Source of the DNA: Desulfobaculum xiamenense
GTDB lineage: Bacteria; Desulfobacterota; Desulfovibrionia; Desulfovibrionales; Desulfovibrionaceae
DNA length: 64,000 nt
NCBI RefSeq assembly: GCF_011927665.1
Contig: NZ_JAATJA010000004.1
Coordinates: 62,001-126,000 of the forward strand
Direction of reading: 5' to 3'
Shown: positions 34,866 to 44,145 of the stretch, piece by piece
How positions within the stretch are numbered: position 1 is the first letter of the stretch
Layout of the letters: each line of letters starts with the position of its first letter
Translations under genes and position numbers: made by a program
Notes under the pieces: generated by a model
The model's database searches: none
Told to the model about the DNA's origin: nothing
The model's input: the letters and a program-made list of their open reading frames with translations, nothing else

Positions 34866-36033
34866 CAGGCGATTTCGGGAATATTACGCGCTGGAGATCG
34901 TACCCGGACCGGCGCCCCTTGCGCGGGAGCTGTGGATGGACGGCATGCGGGCCTTCATTCCCTTCCGCGCCGGGCTGGTGGACCAACGGGCGGTTCCTGC
35001 CGACGAATCCCGCGTGGTCTTCTTCGGTGAATTTCCCACCGGCAGGCTGGCGCTGGTGTGGGAGAACGGCGAGGGCGGCGCGCAGTGCGCCTTTAAGCGG
35101 GATGAATGGGAACGCATGCTGCACGACGAGTCCTACCGTCCGGAGCATGTCCGTCCGCTCTCGGCGCGGTTGCCCTTCCACTACCACCGATTGCCGGGAC
35201 CGCTGCGCAATGCGCTGGCCGGGGCCGTGCTGGCTGTTCGGGGCCGGGGTTCGCACCGTGCGCATCCGGTTACGCCGCACAATCCGGGCTGCGCCTTGGT
35301 CCTGCGTGCGCTGCGTGGGCCGTCGGCCTTGGCGCGCACCGTGGTCCTCACCCATGATTGCGACACCGCCGACGGTCTCGCCCGTGCCCACGAGCTGGCT
35401 GCCGTGGACGAGTCGCTGGGGTGGCGCGCCCTGTGGAACGTTGTGCCGGGCACCGAGCCGGACCCATCGCGGCTGGACCACCTGCGCGGTCATGGGCACG
35501 AGATCGGCCTGCACGGGCTGACCCATGACAACGACGAGGCTTTTCTGGCGGCGGACGCCCTGCGTCATGCCCTCGACGCCCTTGCCCCTTTCCGCGAGCG
35601 CTACGGGATTCGGGGTTACCGGGGGCCGAGTTGGTACCGCACGCGGACCATGTTTGACGTGCTGGAGGAATTCTTCGACTACGACCTGACCTGCCTCGAC
35701 AACGACTTCGTGTGTCCGGGCGGGCATGGCGGGGTGGGTGATGTATGGCCCTTCCGCATGCGTCCCGGACTGGTGGAAATGCCCTGCACGTTGCCCTTCG
35801 AGGCGCCGCTGGTGGCGGGCGGGGTGCGGCCGCAGGCGCTGACCGACTGGTGGTGGCCCAAGGTGTGCTGGCTGGCGCGTTGCGGCGGGGTGCTCGTGAT
35901 CAACACCCATCCCGATGCCCACTACTGCGGGCGGCCCGAGGTGCGTGAGGCCTATCGCGCGCTGCTGGTGCGTTTGGCCGCCGAAGGCTGGATCTGCGCC
36001 TTGCCGGGGGATGTCGTCGGGAGGGTGCCGTGA
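34855..36033 (+). CDS. polysaccharide deacetylase-like protein (NodB/CE4)
   Basis: 392 residues; start ATG 34855 overlaps the previous gene by 11 bp. Metal motif VVLTHDCDT (about 161-169) and HEIGLHGLTHDND (about 215-227), then RGYRGPSWY, and VLVINTHPDAHY near the C-terminus: all CE4 steps are represented. No signal peptide is seen, so it probably acts in the cytosol on a precursor. The ~150-residue N-terminal part is unassigned. Ends in GTGA with a methyltransferase gene. Confidence 0.83.
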   Translation: MSADRRFREYYALEIVPGPAPLARELWMDGMRAFIPFRAGLVDQRAVPADESRVVFFGEFPTGRLALVWENGEGGAQCAFKRDEWERMLHDESYRPEHVRPLSARLPFHYHRLPGPLRNALAGAVLAVRGRGSHRAHPVTPHNPGCALVLRALRGPSALARTVVLTHDCDTADGLARAHELAAVDESLGWRALWNVVPGTEPDPSRLDHLRGHGHEIGLHGLTHDNDEAFLAADALRHALDALAPFRERYGIRGYRGPSWYRTRTMFDVLEEFFDYDLTCLDNDFVCPGGHGGVGDVWPFRMRPGLVEMPCTLPFEAPLVAGGVRPQALTDWWWPKVCWLARCGGVLVINTHPDAHYCGRPEVREAYRALLVRLAAEGWICALPGDVVGRVP

Positions 36034-36788
36034 GGGAGGAGCTGTACGACCGGTTGGCCGAGGTGGAGGACACGCACTGGTGGTTCGTGGCGCGTCGGGA
36101 GTTGGTGCGCGAGATGCTTCGCGGGCGCTGCGCGGCCGGGGCCTGCTGGGCGTTGGACCTCGGCTGCGGCACCGGTGGAAATCTGCCCCTGCTGGCCGGT
36201 CTGTGCGGGAGCGCCGTGGGGCTGGACCTCTGTGCCCATGCCCTGTCGCTGGCGCGTTCGCGTCAGCCGGGCGCGCTCCTCGTGCGTGGGGACGCCATGC
36301 GTGCGGCGTCGGTGTTTCGGCCCGGCAGCTTCGACGTGCTGACCATGTTCAACGTGCTCTATCACCAGTGGGTGGCCGACCCGGAAGAGGTCCTCGCGCA
36401 GGGGCGCGAACTGCTACGCCCCGGCGGCGCGCTGCTGGTGACGGAACCGGCCTTCGCCTGTCTCATGCGCGGGCACGATCGGGCGGGCATGGGCCAGCGG
36501 CGCTTCACCCTGCCCGCCATGCGCTCCATGCTGCGCCGGGCCGGGTTCGTGAATCTGCGCGGCACCTATTTCAACGCCGCCGGGCTTCTGCCCGCTCTCG
36601 TCCTCGCCTTGTGGGACCGCCTGCGCGGTGGAGACGCCCCCCGGACCACCGCCGAAATTTCGCACCCGCCGCGAGTGGTGGAGACGCTTCTGGGCGCGGC
36701 CATGGGCGGGGAGCGCTGGCTGGTGCGCCGGGGCCTGTCCGTGCCCGTGGGGCTGACGCTTCTGTGCGTGGGCGAGAGGCGGCGATGA
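36030..36788 (+). CDS. SAM-dependent methyltransferase
   Basis: 252 residues from GTG 36030 behind GGGAGGG. YDRLAEVEDTHWWFVARRELV precedes the SAM loop LDLGCGTGGNLPLL (about 43-56), VGLDLCAHAL, FDVLTMFNVLYHQW. The HWWF-containing N-terminus is typical of small methyltransferases in glycolipid and polysaccharide clusters. Its pairing with a NodB-like gene mirrors the fused protein at 9807. ATGA overlap with the next membrane protein. Confidence 0.84.
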   Translation: MREELYDRLAEVEDTHWWFVARRELVREMLRGRCAAGACWALDLGCGTGGNLPLLAGLCGSAVGLDLCAHALSLARSRQPGALLVRGDAMRAASVFRPGSFDVLTMFNVLYHQWVADPEEVLAQGRELLRPGGALLVTEPAFACLMRGHDRAGMGQRRFTLPAMRSMLRRAGFVNLRGTYFNAAGLLPALVLALWDRLRGGDAPRTTAEISHPPRVVETLLGAAMGGERWLVRRGLSVPVGLTLLCVGERRR

Positions 36789-38596
36789 CCGCTGCGGGAA
36801 TGGGCATACGCCGGGCGCTGCGGGCCGCGCTGTGGGTAGGCCTTGCGCTGGCGAGCCTCGCCGCGAGCTTCCTTTACGCCTACGAGCCGACCATCGACAC
36901 GCCAAACACCGCCGACGAAACCATGTCCATGACCATGGCCCTCACGGGCTTTCGCCATGGGCATCCGAGTTTCGGGTATCTCGCCGACGGCGAGCCGAGG
37001 CGCATGCCGCCTGCCGTGCTCATGCCGCTGACCCAGTACCTCTACGGTGCGCTCATGGATGTGACCCCGCCCATGGAGCGCATTCCCCGCGCCCGGCTGG
37101 TCGCGCGGGTTCTGAACGCGTGCGCGCTGTTTTTGTGCCTCGCCGCCGTGTGTGTGGCCGTGCCGCGTCCGCTGCGCGTGGCGGATGTGAGCGTGGCCGT
37201 GGTGGGTTGCGCGTGCGTGGGCTACATGTTCCTGTTCCTGCGCTCGTTCTGCTATGTCGGCTCCTCGGCGCGCTACGACGCCGCCGGGCTGGCCGCCGTA
37301 TCGGTCCTCGCGCTCATGACGGCGCGATTCATGGCGTGCGCTGGCCGTGGCAGGCTCGCCGCCGTGGGACTGTGGGCTGGGCTGTGCGCGGTGATCAACC
37401 ACATTCCCTTTCTCATCGGTATGGCGGGCTACGCGGCGCTGTGGGCGCTGTGGCTGTGGCGCGGGAGGATGCGCGGCTGGCGCGTGCTGTTTCGCGAATT
37501 CGCATGGGGCAATGCCGTGGCCGCCGCGGGCTGCGGCGTCGGGGCGCTGGTGGCCGCGCGGCTGCTTCTGGACATTGATTTCGACGCGGGCGGGCGCATC
37601 GCCGTGGATGGGCTGGCGGGCATGCTTGGGGAGCGCGTGGCCGATGTGTGGAATTCCGGGCTGTTCGGCTATCTGCGCCGCATCTGGCAGGTTCGGACGG
37701 CGGACATGATGAGCGCGGCGTGGGGCGCGGGGCTGGCGCTGGCCGTGGAGCGCCTTGTGCGGCGGCGTTTCGTCCGTGCGGGAGATGACGCTCCCCCCGG
37801 TGCCGGACGCACCGCCGAGAGCCTGACGCTTCTCGTCCTGTGGCCCGCCGGGGTGGCGCTGGCCGCGCGCGCCATGCCCGATCCACGCTTCACCTATGAG
37901 GCCATGCTGTTGGCGGCGGTGGTTCCTGTCTCTTTCGTGGCCCTTGTCCGTTCGCGCGGGAATGGGCTCCTGCGCGTGATTTTGGCCGTCATGCTGGCCG
38001 TGGTGCTGGTGATGCTGCATTCCAAGCACGATCTGGGATTCCGGGCGAATTTCCCCGGCGAGCATCCCGTGGCCGAGGGCTTCAGGGGCTACGCGCGGGC
38101 TGCGGACTGGAACATGCCCGATGTGCGTCGCAATCACGTTCGCGCCGCCCACCTGCGCGCCATGCTACGCATCGTCGATGCCGAGGGCGGCGGCGTGCTG
38201 GCCTTCGACCCCATGCTGGCCCTGCTGGACGGCGGGGGGCGGCGCTTTTTCTATCTGTGGGACACGGTGCCCGTGGGGGATGACGCACGGGTGCTCGCGC
38301 TGTTCATGCGCCGCCATGGCGTGCGACTGGTTGCGGTCACGCCCGCCGGTGGCGCGACGTGGCTCGAACCGGTGGGCCTGCCGCGCGTGGAGCGTCTGCT
38401 GCTCGATGCCGATGGCAGCGCACCTGTGACCCTCGGCGAGGTGGATGGGGAGCGCATCGTGGCGCAATTGGTGCGCGAGACGCGCTCCGACGATCCCGAA
38501 CTGGCGGACGAGACGTACGCCTACAGCCATGAGCCGAGCACTCCCGTGCGCGTGTTTGCGGTGCAGGCGCAGCCCGTGGCGGAGGGGGGCAGGTGA
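36785..38596 (+). CDS. multi-span membrane protein, GT-C/ArnT-like glycosyltransferase candidate
   Basis: 603 residues with an N-terminal span (about 10-30), then about nine further hydrophobic helices up to residue ~410, and a ~190-residue extracytoplasmic C-terminal domain. TPNTADETMSMTMALTGFRHGHPSFG after the first helix, with its acidic residues in the first periplasmic loop, is where GT-C enzymes keep their catalytic Asp/Glu. It would transfer sugar from undecaprenyl phosphate in the periplasm. Family call is by topology. Confidence 0.7.
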   Translation: MTAAGMGIRRALRAALWVGLALASLAASFLYAYEPTIDTPNTADETMSMTMALTGFRHGHPSFGYLADGEPRRMPPAVLMPLTQYLYGALMDVTPPMERIPRARLVARVLNACALFLCLAAVCVAVPRPLRVADVSVAVVGCACVGYMFLFLRSFCYVGSSARYDAAGLAAVSVLALMTARFMACAGRGRLAAVGLWAGLCAVINHIPFLIGMAGYAALWALWLWRGRMRGWRVLFREFAWGNAVAAAGCGVGALVAARLLLDIDFDAGGRIAVDGLAGMLGERVADVWNSGLFGYLRRIWQVRTADMMSAAWGAGLALAVERLVRRRFVRAGDDAPPGAGRTAESLTLLVLWPAGVALAARAMPDPRFTYEAMLLAAVVPVSFVALVRSRGNGLLRVILAVMLAVVLVMLHSKHDLGFRANFPGEHPVAEGFRGYARAADWNMPDVRRNHVRAAHLRAMLRIVDAEGGGVLAFDPMLALLDGGGRRFFYLWDTVPVGDDARVLALFMRRHGVRLVAVTPAGGATWLEPVGLPRVERLLLDADGSAPVTLGEVDGERIVAQLVRETRSDDPELADETYAYSHEPSTPVRVFAVQAQPVAEGGR

Positions 38597-40200
38597 TCGA
38601 GAACCGCAACGGACTGTGGCCATGGGCCGTGGCCGCCATCCTCGGTGTGGGCGTCGGGGCGCGGCTGGTGCAGGTGACCGGCGACGGCTTCGGCTACGAC
38701 GACTATGCGCTCATGGAGGGCGTGGACGGTCCCTTTGGGCAGTACGCTCGGGCCGGGGCCTATCTGCTGCCGACGCGGCTGGTCTGCTGGCTGGTGTATC
38801 GTTTGCTCGGCGGGGAACTGTGGTGTTTTCTCCTGCCTGCGGTGCTGGTCGGCGTGGGGACGCTTTTCGTCGTGCGCGAGGGGCTGGCCCGGCACTGGCC
38901 GGAGCGCTTCGAATTGCACGCCGTGGTCCTCGGGCTTCTGGCCTTCTCCACGCATGGCCTCTACGTGTCCGGCTATGCGAGCGTTACCTACGCGGTGAGC
39001 TTTTTCGTGGCCTGCTGGCTGTTCTTTGTGTTTCTGACCCTTGCGGAGCGCGATTTTGGGCGGAGGGAGGCCGTGGCCCATGCTCTGCTGTTCGTTCCGG
39101 CGGCCTTCTTTTCCAACGTGACCATTCTGGTGCCCGTGGGGGTGGGGGGAGCCGCAGCCCTTGCCGTGCGCCTCGTGCGCGAGCCCGGCATGCGCGGAGT
39201 GGGGCCGGTGGTTCGGGCGCTTGCATCCATGTGGCCGCTGGCCGTGTTTTTCGTGGTGCATGCCGCGCTGTGGTACGCCTTTCCCTTTGCGAACCTCGGT
39301 CACGATGCGCGCCCGGACATGCGTGCCTATTTCTTGGCCTCCTCCGGCTTTTCGGACGGCGGTGTGCTTGGCGTGGCGCGCTTCGTGGTGCATGGCGGGC
39401 TGATTATGATTCTGCAGGCCTTCCGCCAGAGTGTGGATGGCGTGCTGACCATGCGCGGGAACCTCATGATGCTCAAGATACTGGCCGGGGTGTGCGCGGG
39501 GTGCGTGGCTGTGGTCGCCTTTTCGCGCCTTGGCGATGGGCGGTTGAGCCGTCGTGCGCTTTTCGTGTGGGCGTATCTGATTCTGCTTTTCGTCGTCACG
39601 GCGGCGGGTGGCGTGGCCGGGGTGTTTCCCTATGGGAACCTGCGCTATGCCGATGCGTTGCTGTTGCCCATGTGTGTGGCGTTGGCCACCACGTTTTCGC
39701 CGGTCCAGCGCGTGCAGCCGGACGTCTCGCGCAGCACGGCCGCCGTGGTGTGCCTCGCGGTGGCGGCGTTTGGCGTCTTCCTCGTGTTTCGCAATCATGA
39801 TGAGCTTGTGCGCGTGCGCGAGAGCAATCACTCCGTGCTCACGGTGGTGCGCAAGGCCGATGTGCCGCATATCTTCTACGCGGCCTTCCAGCGCCCGGTG
39901 CTGCTGGCGCGGGCGCCGGAGATCGTGCGCGATGGCGTGCCCATGGGGTGGGGCGCGGTCTACGGGCAGACCGCTCCGGCCGAGGCCGCGCTGGCCGTGC
40001 TGGACGCCCTGCCCCCTGCCGTCATCGTCATCGCGCCGTCGCGCCACAGTTTCGACACGGCGTATTCGGCGTATGCCGAGGCCTTTGCCCAGCGCGGATA
40101 TCGCCTGACCAAGTACAAGGACGGGGCCAATATCTGGGCCGCTATGTTCGAGTGGATCGGGGATGAGCCGCCGGAGTGGAACGCCGCGCCGGGGCGCTAG
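38593..40200 (+). CDS. multi-span membrane protein, GT-C-like glycosyltransferase candidate
   Basis: 535 residues from a GTG overlapping the previous stop. About ten hydrophobic helices; GDGFGYDDYALMEGVDGPFG in the first periplasmic loop has the acidic cluster expected of a GT-C active site. A C-terminal soluble part follows residue ~390. It ends the 38-kb plus-strand run: its TAG (40198-40200) lies in CTAG and overlaps the TAG of the convergent gene on the other strand. Function inferred from topology and place. Confidence 0.68.
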   Translation: MIENRNGLWPWAVAAILGVGVGARLVQVTGDGFGYDDYALMEGVDGPFGQYARAGAYLLPTRLVCWLVYRLLGGELWCFLLPAVLVGVGTLFVVREGLARHWPERFELHAVVLGLLAFSTHGLYVSGYASVTYAVSFFVACWLFFVFLTLAERDFGRREAVAHALLFVPAAFFSNVTILVPVGVGGAAALAVRLVREPGMRGVGPVVRALASMWPLAVFFVVHAALWYAFPFANLGHDARPDMRAYFLASSGFSDGGVLGVARFVVHGGLIMILQAFRQSVDGVLTMRGNLMMLKILAGVCAGCVAVVAFSRLGDGRLSRRALFVWAYLILLFVVTAAGGVAGVFPYGNLRYADALLLPMCVALATTFSPVQRVQPDVSRSTAAVVCLAVAAFGVFLVFRNHDELVRVRESNHSVLTVVRKADVPHIFYAAFQRPVLLARAPEIVRDGVPMGWGAVYGQTAPAEAALAVLDALPPAVIVIAPSRHSFDTAYSAYAEAFAQRGYRLTKYKDGANIWAAMFEWIGDEPPEWNAAPGR

Positions 40201-42002
40201 AGCAGGAGCCTGTGACGGTAGGCCGTAAGCCACGCCTCGATGGCTAGCGCCTTCCAGATGGCGTCGGCGTTGTCGCGCCGGGGCGGGGCGTGGGTGTCGA
40301 GTGCGTGGGCCACGACGCTTGCGTCGAGGAGTGTTCCGGTCGCGATGGCGTCCGGGCCGAGGAGCGTTCGCCGCGTCCAGTCGGCCAGCGGTCCCGCGAA
40401 CCATGCGCCAAGCGGCGCGTTGAAGCCACGCTTGTCGCATCGCGCGGTAATGGTGGGCGGCAGGAGCGGGGCGAGGGTCTCGCGCAGGACGACCTTCAGT
40501 CTGGGCCCGCGAATGTGGTCCAATGAGTCGCGGGCGAGGACGTATTCCACCAGCCGATAGTCCAGCAGCGGCAGGCGCGATTCGATGGACCACGCCATGC
40601 TCGTGCGGTCCTCCACATGGAGCAGCGCGGGCAGATAGTGCAGCACGTCGTCTCGCAGGCGTTTGGCCATGCCCATTTCCGGGCGCGTCCAGCCATGGGC
40701 GGAGTTCGTCGCCGGAGCAACATCGTGCGCGAGCAGTCCGTGCGAGGCGTGTTGCCCGCGCAGACGGCGAAGCGCCGCGCCAAGGGCCTCGCGCAGGAAG
40801 GTTCCGCTTGTGGCGAGGCCCGCCAGTTCCCGGACGAGGCGGCCGCGCATTCCCCGCGTCGCGAGGCTTCGCAGGTGGCTTGGCACGTGGTGCCAGTAGC
40901 CGCCGAAGAGTTCGTCCCCACCCTGCCCGCCAAGCGACACCACTACCCCATTCTCCCGCATGAGCGCGTTGAGCAGATACTGGTTCACCGCGCCGGGTCC
41001 GGCCTCGGGATGGTCCATCACCCGGATCAGTTCGCCGAGGCTGCGTCGCCATGCCTCGGGCGTGATGAGGGTTTCGCGGTGGGCGAGGCCGAGGCGTTCG
41101 CGCATGGCCTGCACGTGGGGGCGTTCGTCGAGCTCCGGCGCGTCCGGGAAGTGGCCGGAAAAGGTATGCGGCGCGTGCCCAGCGCAGGCCGCGAGGGCCA
41201 CCACGCCCGAGGAATCCGTCCCCCCCGAGAGGTGGAAACCGAGCGGCACGTCGCTTCGCAGGCGCAGGCACACGGCGTCGGCGAGGAGGGCGCGCAGTTC
41301 CTGTGGGGTGGCGTGGGCACTGGTTTCCTCGGGGATGTGCCACCAGCGGCGGATGTCCACACGCAGGCCGTCCGGGCCGGGCGTCGCCGCGAGCCAGTGG
41401 CCGGGCGGGAGCTTTCGGATGCCGTCGAACCATGTGTCGTCCGAGTGGGAGTAGCCGCTGGCAAGCCATGCCGCCACCTCGGCGGTGTTGACGGCCACTG
41501 GCGCGTCGAGCATGGCGAGGATGGCCTTGGCCTCGCTGGCGAAGACGAGCGTGTCGCCGCGCCGCGCGTAGACGAGGGGCTTCACGCCGATGCGGTCCCG
41601 CGCGCAGATGAGTTGCCTTTCGCTTTCGTCCCACAGGGCGAAGGCCCACATGCCGTTCAGGCGCGGCAGGCAGTCGCGCCCCCACTGGGCGTAGGCCGCC
41701 AGCAGCACCTCCGTGTCCGTGCCGGTACGGAAGGTGTGCCCCAGCTCGCGCAGTTCGTGGCGCAGTTCGATGTAGTTGTAGATCTCGCCGTTGAAGACGA
41801 TGGTCAGATGGCCGAGGCGCATGGGCTGCACGCCTGCGTCGGAGAGGTCGATGACCGCCAGCCGCCTGTGCCCCAGCCCCACCTCGTGGGCGGTCCATAG
41901 GCCCTGCGCGTCCGGGCCGCGATGCGTCAGTGTCGCCAGCGCGGCGAGCATGCGCTCGCGGGGGATGCCGGAGCCGCCCACGTATCCCGCAATGCCACAC
42001 AT
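40197..42002 (-). CDS. asparagine-synthetase-like glutamine amidotransferase
   Basis: 601 residues. Starts MCGIAGYVG, keeping the Cys2 nucleophile of class II glutamine amidotransferases; HRGPDAQG, FNGEIYNY and FASEAKAIL complete the glutaminase half; LSGGTDSSGVV is the ATP-pyrophosphatase loop of the synthetase half. In glycan clusters AsnB homologues (WbtH/WbpS types) amidate the C6 carboxyl of uronic acids. With a diacetamido-uronate pathway in the same window this is a likely role, but true asparagine synthesis cannot be excluded. Start is 2 bp after the radical SAM stop. Confidence 0.85.
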   Translation of the reverse strand: MCGIAGYVGGSGIPRERMLAALATLTHRGPDAQGLWTAHEVGLGHRRLAVIDLSDAGVQPMRLGHLTIVFNGEIYNYIELRHELRELGHTFRTGTDTEVLLAAYAQWGRDCLPRLNGMWAFALWDESERQLICARDRIGVKPLVYARRGDTLVFASEAKAILAMLDAPVAVNTAEVAAWLASGYSHSDDTWFDGIRKLPPGHWLAATPGPDGLRVDIRRWWHIPEETSAHATPQELRALLADAVCLRLRSDVPLGFHLSGGTDSSGVVALAACAGHAPHTFSGHFPDAPELDERPHVQAMRERLGLAHRETLITPEAWRRSLGELIRVMDHPEAGPGAVNQYLLNALMRENGVVVSLGGQGGDELFGGYWHHVPSHLRSLATRGMRGRLVRELAGLATSGTFLREALGAALRRLRGQHASHGLLAHDVAPATNSAHGWTRPEMGMAKRLRDDVLHYLPALLHVEDRTSMAWSIESRLPLLDYRLVEYVLARDSLDHIRGPRLKVVLRETLAPLLPPTITARCDKRGFNAPLGAWFAGPLADWTRRTLLGPDAIATGTLLDASVVAHALDTHAPPRRDNADAIWKALAIEAWLTAYRHRLLL

Positions 42003-42004
42003 GG

Positions 42005-43153
42005 TCAGAACAACCCGCAGCAGCGCAGGCAGGCCGGAAACCGCCCGTGCGCCTTGAGTGCCGCCCGGAACGTGCGCATGGAGTCGCCGTTCCACAGGAT
42101 GGGCAGCGGGGTTTCGAACACGTTGCCGAAGCTGACATCGAAGCAGCGCGTGAGCACGGTGAGCCGCCCGTCGGCCAGCACCTGCGCATGCTTCCACGGT
42201 ATGAAGCAGGTCCGGTGCCCGAAGTGCCTGAACGGTTCGCGGTAGTAGGCGGCGATGTCGTCCGACGTCGTCAGTGGTGGGGTGAGGAGGACCGGCGCGT
42301 CGAGCGGCGCGGCGAGCATCTCGGCAAGCTGACTGGCGAGGGTGCCTGGGTCCACGTCGCGCGGGTTGACGCCCGCCGTGCACATGGGGCGGCTGGTCCC
42401 GATGCGCGAGAAGAGGCGGTTGTGCATTTCGGCCTGTTCGTCGGTCACGAAATTCATGTGCGACACGGTCACGAGGTCCGGACGCAGGGAGCGCAGATGC
42501 GGCATCAGAGCGGCGATGTGGGCGTGGCTGTCGGCGGTGATGGTGCAGTTGATGGTGATCTGCGGCCACGTGCGCCCGAGGCGGGCCTTTTCCTCCTGCA
42601 CGAGGCGGATGCCCTCCGTTGCGTGCTGGAAGGAATCCGCCACGCCACGCACGGCGTTGTGGATGCGCGGCGGCCCGTCGAGGGACACGCTGAGCGTGCG
42701 CAGGCCCACGCGTACGAGCATGGCCGCCATGCGCGGGAGCAGGTAGCCGTTGGTGGTGATGGCGGCGTGCATGTCGCGGCTGGCCACGTGGGCGAGGGCG
42801 GCTTCCAGATGCGGCCACAGGAGCGGTTCCGTGGACGTCAGCGAGACGAGCGGCGCGTGGTCGCACACCGAATCGACGAGGGCGCGAAATTCGTCGATGC
42901 CCATGTCGCGGTGCGGTCCGGCGAGTTTGTCGTGGAAGGGCGTGTCCGTCTCGCCAAGCCCCACGTCGCACATGCGGCAGCGCAGGTTGCAGCGCGAATT
43001 GACGGCCACGTAGACCACGCTTGGCGGCGGGGCCGTGAGCACGCCGGGCACGAAGTACCGGGCGCTGGCGAGGCGGTTTCTGGCGAAGCGCACCGCCTGT
43101 TGCGGGTCGCTCCACACGGCGCGGGCGAGGCGGGGCAGGTTCGGATGCGTCAT
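42005..43153 (-). CDS. radical SAM/SPASM-type protein
   Basis: 382 residues; AAGGAGGACATCGC precedes ATG 43153. CNLRCRMC at 55-62; TSTEPLLWPHL; C-terminal C-rich part (TCFIPWKHAQV, TRCFDVSFGN, CLRCC) fits an auxiliary-cluster SPASM-like domain. It is the third radical SAM protein in the window and differs from the pair at 17249/18285. It sits between a C5-epimerase-like gene (start/stop overlap) and an amidotransferase gene, suggesting action on uronic-acid residues or a shared modification. Confidence 0.84.
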   Translation of the reverse strand: MTHPNLPRLARAVWSDPQQAVRFARNRLASARYFVPGVLTAPPPSVVYVAVNSRCNLRCRMCDVGLGETDTPFHDKLAGPHRDMGIDEFRALVDSVCDHAPLVSLTSTEPLLWPHLEAALAHVASRDMHAAITTNGYLLPRMAAMLVRVGLRTLSVSLDGPPRIHNAVRGVADSFQHATEGIRLVQEEKARLGRTWPQITINCTITADSHAHIAALMPHLRSLRPDLVTVSHMNFVTDEQAEMHNRLFSRIGTSRPMCTAGVNPRDVDPGTLASQLAEMLAAPLDAPVLLTPPLTTSDDIAAYYREPFRHFGHRTCFIPWKHAQVLADGRLTVLTRCFDVSFGNVFETPLPILWNGDSMRTFRAALKAHGRFPACLRCCGLF

Positions 43154-44145
43154 GCGATGTCCTCCTTCGCGGCCGGGGGGCGCATTTCGCGCAGCTTGCG
43201 CAGGGCGAAGGCGGCAAGCCCTCCGCCGGGGCCGAGGGTGTGGCGGACGTTCGTGGTGTAGTAGGCGGCGAGGATGGCGGCGCGAAGTGCCGGGGATGTG
43301 CGGTGGCGCGTCCAGCCTTCGGCCACGGAACCAAGGCCGTGGCCCGGAGCGATGGCGTCCAGCGTGATCAGAAGCGCGTGGTTCAACTGGTGGTATTCGA
43401 GGGAACACAGCGGCCCGTGCGCGCCGTAGCGGCTCCAGCGTCCGCGCCAGTCCCAGACCGGCAGTAGTCGCGCCAGTCCTGCTATTCCATCGTCGAGTAG
43501 CGAGCTGTCGCCCGTGGTGTGGGCGAGGTCCGCGCAGGCGACGAGGGCGAAGAGAAAGCCGTCGAGCACCACGGTGGGCTCTGGGGTGGGGTATTCCTCG
43601 AAGCAGAGCGTGCCGTGCAGCTCGGTCCGCAGTCCGCCCTCGCGCAGGTCGATGCGCAGGGCGTCGAGGGCGCGGATGGCCAGCGCGGTGTGGTCCGGCA
43701 TGCCCGCAGCCCGCGCCGCGCGGAAAAGTAGGCTCGCCCCCAGCCCCTGCGCCAGTGCGCTGGCCCACGGGGCGCGAAGCGTCATGCCCATGTGTGACCA
43801 GTCGAAGTCGTAGGTCCATGCGGGAAATCCGTTGTGCTCGCGGGCGTTGGCGGCGAGCCACGCCACGGCGGCGCGGGTGCGGTCGAGGGCTTCGGCGTCG
43901 CCCCGCGAAAGTCCGATGGTGAGGTTTACAAGGCCCCACCATGCGGTGTGGGCCGGGTTCACCCGCCAGCCGATGCCGGGATAGTGCCGCTCTAGAGCAC
44001 CGTTTTGCATTCGAAGTCGCAGTCCGTGTCCCGAGGGGGTCACGCCCCACAGGCCGTCGGCCACGAGTGGGTAGCCCGGCGCGTCGTGCGGGCGAAGGGC
44101 GATGGCGTAGCCGGGGTCGAAGCTCGCGTTGAAGCCGAGAATCAT
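43150..44145 (-). CDS. D-glucuronyl C5-epimerase C-terminal-domain protein
   Basis: 331 residues; GGAGGCTCGCC before ATG 44145. Regions FEEYPTPEPTVVLDGFLFALVACADLA (about 175-201) and LCSLEYHQLNHALLI (about 240-254) resemble the catalytic C-terminal domain of heparan/heparosan glucuronyl C5-epimerases (Tyr and Glu residues in an (alpha/alpha) barrel). No signal peptide. C5-epimerisation of uronic acids in bacterial polymers is known but uncommon; here a diacetamido-uronate could be the target. The stop overlaps the radical SAM start codon. Confidence 0.75.
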   Translation of the reverse strand: MILGFNASFDPGYAIALRPHDAPGYPLVADGLWGVTPSGHGLRLRMQNGALERHYPGIGWRVNPAHTAWWGLVNLTIGLSRGDAEALDRTRAAVAWLAANAREHNGFPAWTYDFDWSHMGMTLRAPWASALAQGLGASLLFRAARAAGMPDHTALAIRALDALRIDLREGGLRTELHGTLCFEEYPTPEPTVVLDGFLFALVACADLAHTTGDSSLLDDGIAGLARLLPVWDWRGRWSRYGAHGPLCSLEYHQLNHALLITLDAIAPGHGLGSVAEGWTRHRTSPALRAAILAAYYTTNVRHTLGPGGGLAAFALRKLREMRPPAAKEDIA

